Position numbers and translations under genes: made by a program. 64,000 nt of DNA from Micromonospora sp. WMMA1947 (GTDB lineage: Bacteria; Actinomycetota; Actinomycetes; Mycobacteriales; Micromonosporaceae). The notes beneath the pieces are model-generated. The model saw only the letters and a program-made list of their open reading frames with translations. It did not search any database and was not told the origin of the DNA. The stretch spans positions 186,001 to 250,000 of the forward strand of contig NZ_CP114909.1 in NCBI RefSeq assembly GCF_027497355.1, given 5' to 3'. Of the stretch, positions 58,877 to 64,000 are shown piece after piece. Numbering within the stretch: position 1 is the stretch's first letter; every line of letters starts with the position of its first letter.

Positions 58877-60442
58877 ATGGCTCTACGACTCGCCGAAGGC
58901 ACCTCCTGGTCCGACACGCTCGCCCGGGCGGTCGCCGCCACGCCCGAGGCGTTCGGCACCGGCCCCGACGGCGCTCCCACGCTGCACAACCTCGTCCAGG
59001 GCGACTGGCGCGCGCTCGGCACGCCCTCCCCCGTCCGCACGCCGGTGGACAACACGGTGCTGGTGCACCTCGCCCGGCTCGACGCCGAGACGGCCCGCGC
59101 CGCCGTCGCCCACGCCGCCGACGCGCACCGGGAGTGGGCACGGACCCCGCTGGCCGAGCGCATCGCCCGGGTCACCGACGCGCTCGACGCGCTCACCGCG
59201 CACCGCGACCTGCTCGCTCTGCTGCTGGTCTGGGAGATCGGCAAGCCGTGGCGGCTGGCCTGCGCCGACGTGGACCGCGCGCTGGACGGCGTGCGCTGGT
59301 ACGTGCAGGAGATCGAGCGGATGCTCGCCGACGGGCGGGAGCCGCTGCCCGGCCCGGTCAGCAACATCGCCTCCTGGAACTACCCGATGAGCGTCCTGGT
59401 GCACGCCGAGCTGGTGCAGTTGCTCGCCGGCAACGCGGTCATCGCCAAGACGCCGTCGCAGGGCGGCGCGGTCTGCCTCACCGTCGCGCACGCGCTGATG
59501 CGCCGCGCCGGGCTGCCCGCCACGCTGCTGTCCGGCAGCGGCGAGGAACTGTCCGAGGTGCTCGTCCGCGCACCGGAGATCGGCGCGGTGGCGTTCGTCG
59601 GCGGACGCTCCAACGGCGGCAAGGTCGCCGCCGCGCTGCTCGACTGCGACAAGCGGCACTTCATCGAGCAGGAGGGCCTCAACGCCTGGGGCATCTGGAA
59701 CTTCTCCCAGTGGGACTCGCTCGCCGCCCACCTGCGCAAGGGCTTCGAGTACGGCAAGCAGCGCTGCACCGCGTACCCCCGGTTCGTGGTCCAGCGCGAC
59801 CTGGTCGACGAGTTCCTCGACATGTACCTGCCGGTGGTCCGCTCGATCCGGTTCGGGCACCCGCTCGCCGTCGGTGACGACTGGTCGGCCGGCGACCCGC
59901 TGCCCGAGCTGGACTTCGGGCCGCTGATCAGCGCGGCGAAGGCCGACGAGCTGCGGCGCAAGGTCGACGAGGCGGTACGCGGCGGCGCCGTGCCGCTGCA
60001 CCGCGGCAAGCTCGACGGCGCGCCGTTCCTGGACGGGCAGGACACGTCCGCGTACGTCGCCCCGGCCGTGCTGCTGGCCCCGCCCGGCCGCTCCCGCCTC
60101 ATGCACGCCGAGCCGTTCGGCCCGGTGGACACGATCGTCGTGGTGGACACCACCGACGAGCTGCTGGCCCAGATGAACGCCTCGAACGGCGCGCTCGTCG
60201 CGTCCCTCGCGTGCGACGACGAGGAACTCGCCGGCAAGCTGGCGGTGGACCTCCAGGCGTTCAAGGTGGGCATCAACAAGCCGCGGTCCCGGGGCGACCG
60301 GGACGAGCCGTTCGGCGGCCGGGGCGCGTCCTGGAAGGGCGCGTTCGTCGGCGGCGACCTGCTCGTCCAGGCGGTCACGGTGGGCGGCGACGGCCGGCTC
60401 TACGGCAACTTCCCGGACTACAGCAGCTACCCGGCCACCTGA
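58877..60442 (+). CDS. PaaN-like aldehyde dehydrogenase
   Basis: A 521-residue aldehyde dehydrogenase resembling the phenylacetate-pathway protein PaaN. Features: SNIASWNYPMSVLVHAELVQ, AVIAKTPSQGG, FVGGRSNGGKVAAAL, the active cysteine in YGKQRCTAYPRFVV, and LDFGPLISAAKADELRRKVD. ATG 58877 follows GAGGAGATC. No other paa genes are nearby, so the pathway is uncertain. Its N-terminal portion (LHNLVQGDWRALGTPS) is longer than in common aldehyde dehydrogenases. Confidence 0.85.
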   Translation: MALRLAEGTSWSDTLARAVAATPEAFGTGPDGAPTLHNLVQGDWRALGTPSPVRTPVDNTVLVHLARLDAETARAAVAHAADAHREWARTPLAERIARVTDALDALTAHRDLLALLLVWEIGKPWRLACADVDRALDGVRWYVQEIERMLADGREPLPGPVSNIASWNYPMSVLVHAELVQLLAGNAVIAKTPSQGGAVCLTVAHALMRRAGLPATLLSGSGEELSEVLVRAPEIGAVAFVGGRSNGGKVAAALLDCDKRHFIEQEGLNAWGIWNFSQWDSLAAHLRKGFEYGKQRCTAYPRFVVQRDLVDEFLDMYLPVVRSIRFGHPLAVGDDWSAGDPLPELDFGPLISAAKADELRRKVDEAVRGGAVPLHRGKLDGAPFLDGQDTSAYVAPAVLLAPPGRSRLMHAEPFGPVDTIVVVDTTDELLAQMNASNGALVASLACDDEELAGKLAVDLQAFKVGINKPRSRGDRDEPFGGRGASWKGAFVGGDLLVQAVTVGGDGRLYGNFPDYSSYPAT

Positions 60443-60454
60443 TCCGCACAGACG

Positions 60455-60483
60455 GGCGGGGCCCCCGCATCGGGAGCCCCGCC
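60455..60483 (+). terminator. Terminator after the aldehyde dehydrogenase gene
   Basis: GGCGGGGC pairs with GCCCCGCC, and the inner CCCG/CGGG extends the stem with one mismatch. It lies 12 bases after the stop codon. Confidence 0.7.
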
Positions 60484-60616
60484 GTGTCACCGTCCCCCGT
60501 ATCGGAGGTCGGCCCCTGTGGCGCGTGACCGCGCCGGTTCCGGCCGCCGGGCCGTACCCCTCGGGTGTGCCGCGCCGTTGCGGCGCACCTCCGTGGTCCG
60601 GCCCGCGGCCGTCAGC

Positions 60617-61705
60617 TCAACTCGACCGCTGTGCCGGCACCGTCACCTCGGCCCGCACGACCGGATCCGCCGCCGGCCGCGCGGCCAGCGGCAGCGTCGC
60701 GGTGAGCACGCCGCCGTCGCGTTCCATCGCCACCGGCCGGTCGAGCCGGCGCAGCGTCCGCAGCATCGGCGTGTTCTCGGACTGCACGTGCAGCAGCACG
60801 GCGGCGTACCCGGCCCGGTCGGCGTGCCCGACCAGGCGGCGCAGCAGCGCCGAGCCGAGGCCCCGGCGCTGCCAGTCGTCGCGGACCAGCAGCGCCGCCT
60901 CGGCCTCGTCGCCCTCGCCGAGCAGGTTCGCCATCGCCACGACCGGCTCCGCCGCCCCGCCGGAGCCCGCCGTGGCGAGCAGTGTCACGCCCCGCGCCGG
61001 CTCCAGCAGCCGCCGCAACCGGGCCGGCGACGGGTCCGCCGCCCCGCTCAGGTAGCGCCGCTGCCGGCTGCGCGCCGAGCAGGCGGCGTGCAGGTCGCGT
61101 ACGCCGGGGATGTCCTCGGCGGTCGCGGCCCGCACCGACACCTCGCCGCCGTCCGGCAGCACCAGCGTGATCCGGTCGGCGTCCCGGCGGGCGAGCGTCG
61201 CCGCCAGCTCGACCAGGGCCTGCGCGCGGGCGTACTCGGCCGGGGTGAAGCTGGGCTCCCGGCGGTGCAGTTCGTGGGCGCCGCCGGCCGGGTCGGCGAG
61301 CACCATCGTCGTGCCGCCCACCCCGCCCGGCGCCACGGCGGGTGTCGGACGCCAGGTCACCGTGTCGGCGCCGAGCAGCGTGCGCAGCACCTCGCCGGTC
61401 GACTCCGGGTCACGGACCAGCCGCCCGGCGAGCCCGAGCACCCGGGTCGGCTCGTCGGCCAGCCCACGCGCCCCGCTGCGCGCGACCCAGCAGTCCCGGC
61501 CCCGGCCCCGCTCCACGGCGGCCCGCAGCTCCGCCTCGGTCACCTGCTCGGGCGCGTCGACCAGGAAGTCGTCGACCGCCCCGGCCTCGGTGGTGTGCAC
61601 CTGCACGCTGAGGATGTTGACCCCGCGCAACGCGAGGCTCGCCGTGAGCACCGACAGGTAGCCCGGCCGGTCGTCCACGGTGGCTCGGATCCGCCACAGC
61701 GCCAT
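60617..61705 (-). CDS. ACT-GNAT protein acetyltransferase (amino-acid-regulated type)
   Basis: A 362-residue fusion. Residues about 1-75 form an ACT domain (WRIRATVDDRPGYLSVLTAS, GVNILSVQVHTTEAGAVDDF). A middle region follows, then a GNAT domain (about 190-320) with VRAATAEDIPGVRDLHAACS, ALLVRDDWQRRGLGSALLRR for acetyl-CoA binding, and LLHVQSENTPMLRTLRRL. ACT-GNAT enzymes described in Micromonospora acetylate acyl-CoA synthetases and are controlled by cysteine or arginine bound to the ACT part. The regulating amino acid here is not known. A separate ACT-domain gene lies directly upstream on the same strand. Confidence 0.88.
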   Translation of the reverse strand: MALWRIRATVDDRPGYLSVLTASLALRGVNILSVQVHTTEAGAVDDFLVDAPEQVTEAELRAAVERGRGRDCWVARSGARGLADEPTRVLGLAGRLVRDPESTGEVLRTLLGADTVTWRPTPAVAPGGVGGTTMVLADPAGGAHELHRREPSFTPAEYARAQALVELAATLARRDADRITLVLPDGGEVSVRAATAEDIPGVRDLHAACSARSRQRRYLSGAADPSPARLRRLLEPARGVTLLATAGSGGAAEPVVAMANLLGEGDEAEAALLVRDDWQRRGLGSALLRRLVGHADRAGYAAVLLHVQSENTPMLRTLRRLDRPVAMERDGGVLTATLPLAARPAADPVVRAEVTVPAQRSS

Positions 61706-61785
61706 GGTTGTCTCCCTTCCTCAGCACCGACCATGCCGTCCGCCTGTTGCGGGCCCGTTGCCCCGGGGTGACGCGGGCCGACCGG

Positions 61786-62490
61786 TCAGGTGACGGTGGT
61801 CACTGGCGGCGTGCCGACCAGGTCCAGCCGGTCGCCGAGGATCACCGCGCTGGCGCGGACGAGCTGGGCGAGCCGGTCCACCTCGGTGGAGTGGAACCCG
61901 GCGGCGGCGAGCGGCTCGCTGTGGTCACGGGCGACCACGAGCACCAGCCCGGCCCGGCCGAACGGCGCCACCGCGTAGTGGTGCCCCTCCGGGCTGGTCA
62001 TGGAGCGCGCCCGCAGCGGGGTCACCTCCGGCAGCCGCGGCGGTGACGGCGCCCGCCAGCTCGCGTGGCCGATCGCGGCGACGCCGGCTTCGCCGCTGCG
62101 CGAGGCCCAGTCCAGGGGTACGACGGCGGCCACCGCCCAGTCCGCAGCGAGCAGCCCCGGCACCGCGTCGACGAGCGTGGCCACCCCGTCGACCGGGTTC
62201 GCCGCCACCTGGGCGAGCAGTTCGGCGTCCTGCCCGGTGGTGGTGGGCGCGCCGATCGCCCGCCACACGCCGTCCACCCGGACGCCGGGGATCGCGGCCA
62301 GCCCGGCGAGCATCCGCTCCACCCGCGCCGCACCCGGCCAGACCACCGTGAAGTCGTCCACCGCCCGGCCGCCGAGCCGTTCCAGCACCACCACCTGCAC
62401 GATGTCCGCGCCGGAGACGCCGAGTGTCCGGGCCACCTGGCCGAGCGTGCCCGGACGGTCCGGCAGGGTCACCCGAACTCTCAGCAGCAT
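61786..62490 (-). CDS. ACT-domain protein of unknown function
   Basis: A 234-residue protein. The N-terminal ACT domain (about 1-70: MLLRVRVTLPDRPGTLGQVA, ADIVQVVVLERLGGRAVDDF) is followed by a second part (about 90-234) without a recognised catalytic motif; it includes HHYAVAPFGRAGLVLVVARD, which may be a GAF- or ACT-like sensor fold. ATG 62490 has GGAGGGG before it. It is 80 bases upstream of the ACT-GNAT gene on the same strand, so the two may act in one amino-acid-responsive control. Confidence 0.75.
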   Translation of the reverse strand: MLLRVRVTLPDRPGTLGQVARTLGVSGADIVQVVVLERLGGRAVDDFTVVWPGAARVERMLAGLAAIPGVRVDGVWRAIGAPTTTGQDAELLAQVAANPVDGVATLVDAVPGLLAADWAVAAVVPLDWASRSGEAGVAAIGHASWRAPSPPRLPEVTPLRARSMTSPEGHHYAVAPFGRAGLVLVVARDHSEPLAAAGFHSTEVDRLAQLVRASAVILGDRLDLVGTPPVTTVT

Positions 62491-62605
62491 GTCTGATCCC
62501 CTCCGCTCGGCGGGCCGGCCGAGCGGCCGGCAGGCTGGGGCCCAGCCTGCCGGTTGACCATTTCGCCCCTGTTGCAGGGGCATGTCCCGCCGGGAAAACC
62601 CGACC

Positions 62606-62634
62606 TTGACAACAAAGCTGAGCTGCCATCAACT
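62606..62634 (+). promoter_or_regulatory. Promoter of the phosphotransferase gene
   Basis: TTGACA (62606-62611) and TCAACT (62629-62634) are 17 bases apart, and the ATG follows six bases later, giving a leaderless transcript. Confidence 0.6.
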
Positions 62635-62640
62635 AATCGG

Positions 62641-63714
62641 ATGACCGATCCGGCCGCCGATGTCGCCGCGCCCTCGACCGGTCCCGCCCCGCGCGGGCTC
62701 GACCTCGACCGGCTCGCCGCCCATCTGGCCGTCCACCGGCCGGACCTGAGCGGGCCGCTGTCGGCGCGGCTGATCGCCGGCGGCAAGTCCAACCTCACCT
62801 ACCTGCTGCGCGCCGGTGACCGCGAGGTCGTGCTGCGCCGCCCCCCGCTGGGTCACGTGCTGGCCACCGCCCACGACATGGCCCGCGAGCACCGGGTGAT
62901 CTCGGCGCTCGCGCCGACCGGCGTACCGGTGCCGGAGGCGCTGCTGCTCTGCGCCCACGAGAGCGTGATCGGCGCGCCGTTCTACCTGATGGCGAAGGTC
63001 GACGGCGAGGTCTACCGGCGGCGGGAGCAGACCGACGCGCTCACCTCCGCCCAGCGGCACGACCTCGCCATGGCGATGATGGACACGCTCGCCACGCTGC
63101 ACCGGGTCGAGCCGGCCGAGGTGGGCCTGGCCGACTTCGGCCGGCCGGAGGGCTACCTGGGCCGGCAGGTACGCCGCTGGGCCGGCCAGCTCGACCGGTC
63201 CCGCAGCCGGCCGCTGCCCGGCATCGACGAACTGCGCGACACGCTGGCCGCCAGCGTGCCCGAGGGCGCGAACGCGGGCCGGATCGTGCACGGCGACTAC
63301 CGGCTGGACAACCTGCTCGCCGGCGTCGACCCGGTGGCGGTGCGGGCGGTGCTCGACTGGGAGATGGCCACGCTCGGCGACCCGCTGGCCGACCTCGGGC
63401 TGCTGCTGACGTACTGGGACGTGCTCGGCGACAGCGACCACGGCGAGGGCAACCCGGTCGCCGACGGCATCGGGCCGCGCGCCGGTTTCCCCACCGGCGC
63501 CGAGCTGATCGAGCGGTACGCCGGACGCAGCGACGTCGACGTCGGCCCGCTGCACTGGCACGTGGCGCTCGGCTGTTTCAAGCTCGCGGTGATCTGCGAG
63601 GGCATCCACTACCGGCACACGCTCGGGCAGACGCTGGGCGAGGGCTTCGACCGGATCGGCGACATGGTGGCGCCGCTCGTGGCACACGGGTTGCGCGCGG
63701 TGAGGGAGAACTAG
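62641..63714 (+). CDS. Aminoglycoside phosphotransferase-fold family protein (acyl-CoA dehydrogenase partner)
   Basis: A 357-residue protein of the APH/choline kinase fold. It shows LIAGGKSNLTYLLRAGDREV, VLRRPPLGHVLATAHDMARE, the catalytic RIVHGDYRLDNLLAG and VLDWEMATLGDPLADLG. This subgroup is regularly paired with acyl-CoA dehydrogenases (ACAD10/11-like), where it phosphorylates hydroxy-acyl substrates before elimination. The stop directly touches the ATG of such a dehydrogenase gene. ATG 62641 is set by the leaderless promoter. Confidence 0.9.
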   Translation: MTDPAADVAAPSTGPAPRGLDLDRLAAHLAVHRPDLSGPLSARLIAGGKSNLTYLLRAGDREVVLRRPPLGHVLATAHDMAREHRVISALAPTGVPVPEALLLCAHESVIGAPFYLMAKVDGEVYRRREQTDALTSAQRHDLAMAMMDTLATLHRVEPAEVGLADFGRPEGYLGRQVRRWAGQLDRSRSRPLPGIDELRDTLAASVPEGANAGRIVHGDYRLDNLLAGVDPVAVRAVLDWEMATLGDPLADLGLLLTYWDVLGDSDHGEGNPVADGIGPRAGFPTGAELIERYAGRSDVDVGPLHWHVALGCFKLAVICEGIHYRHTLGQTLGEGFDRIGDMVAPLVAHGLRAVREN

Positions 63715-64000
63715 ATGGAGTTCGCGTACGACGACCGCACGGTCGAGCTGCGGCAGCGGCTGGAGGCGTTCCTCACCGAGTGCGTGTACCCGGCCGAGCC
63801 GGTGCACCACGAGCAGGTGGCCGCCGCCGGCGACCCGTGGGCCCGCCCGCCGGTGATGGAGGAGCTGAAGGCGCAGGCGCGGGAGCGCGGGCTGTGGAAC
63901 CTGTTCCTGCCCGACGCGCGCTACGGCGCCGGCCTGACCAACCTCCAGTACGCGCCGCTGGCCGAGCTGACCGGGCGCAGCCCGCACCTGGCGCCGGAGG
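63715..64000 (+). CDS. Acyl-CoA dehydrogenase, partial (C-terminus off the window)
   Basis: About 95 N-terminal residues of an acyl-CoA dehydrogenase. The start MEFAYDDRTVELRQRLEAFL and the segments ELKAQARERGLWNLFLPD, GAGLTNLQYAPLAELTGRS are typical of the ACAD11-like group. The ATG follows the phosphotransferase stop with no gap, so the genes are coupled. The active-site base and FAD motifs lie outside the window. Confidence 0.9.
   Translation, partial: MEFAYDDRTVELRQRLEAFLTECVYPAEPVHHEQVAAAGDPWARPPVMEELKAQARERGLWNLFLPDARYGAGLTNLQYAPLAELTGRSPHLAPE

Overview
The window looks like chromosomal DNA from a high-GC actinobacterium, most likely Micromonospora or a close relative in the Micromonosporaceae. 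The evidence is uniform third-position GC bias, secreted cellulases and xylanases with CBM2 and CBM13 modules, an ACT-GNAT acetyltransferase of the type studied in Micromonospora, and many genes whose start codon sits six bases after a -10-like hexamer with no ribosome binding site (leaderless style). I see no phage or plasmid backbone. The only recognisable mobile element is one IS110-family copy.

Layout. 1-8.2 kb is a galactoside-use locus: a DeoR regulator (cut by the window edge) and a GH42 beta-galactosidase diverge from an ABC sugar importer (binding lipoprotein plus two permeases) and a GH36 alpha-galactosidase. 8.2-11.8 kb carries a secreted GH5 mannanase with CBM2, a luciferase-like F420-type oxidoreductase and small membrane proteins. 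11.7-17.1 kb holds leftward genes for an endonuclease/phosphatase-fold protein, a protein with two PAP2 domains, a BrkB-type membrane protein, a lipid kinase, and a two-gene module of a small HTH protein and a double Clp-N protein behind two perfect inverted repeats. 17.1-19.6 kb has an HxlR regulator, an SRPBCC protein, an FMN reductase and a PP2C phosphatase.

19.7-31 kb is a hypoxia/dormancy-type island resembling the mycobacterial DosR regulon: two universal stress proteins, phosphoketolase, a P1B-5 metal ATPase with a C-terminal hemerythrin domain, two Acg-like flavoproteins, and a DosS-like sensor with a DosR-like regulator. DosR-like boxes lie before the phosphoketolase gene and, three in a row, between dosR and the second acg-like gene. 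Together the genes suggest a low-oxygen response combining fermentation-type ATP yield, stress proteins, flavoproteins and metal/oxygen handling.

31-36 kb has an epimerase, a 1.1 kb non-coding stretch with four related long hairpins and a degenerate repeat array, a secreted lysozyme-like protein, a secreted LamG/PKD protein and a tRNA pair (Gly, Val). 36-40 kb has membrane proteins, a membrane-linked LuxR protein, a PEP mutase-like enzyme and a second tRNA cluster (Gly, Cys, Val). 40-49 kb holds a TetR regulator, the IS110 copy, a wall-linked type membrane protein, a methyltransferase, a P450, an ABC exporter and a two-component system. 49-52.9 kb is biotin synthesis (bioD, bioF, bioB, bsaP-like) plus a GNAT gene. 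52.9-58.5 kb has a GH10-CBM13-GH62 xylanase/arabinofuranosidase and a GH9 cellulase with a CelR-like operator. 58.9-64 kb has a PaaN-like aldehyde dehydrogenase, the ACT-GNAT protein, a second ACT protein, a phosphotransferase and the start of an acyl-CoA dehydrogenase.

All functional calls come from reading motifs and remembered family features; no database search was run.
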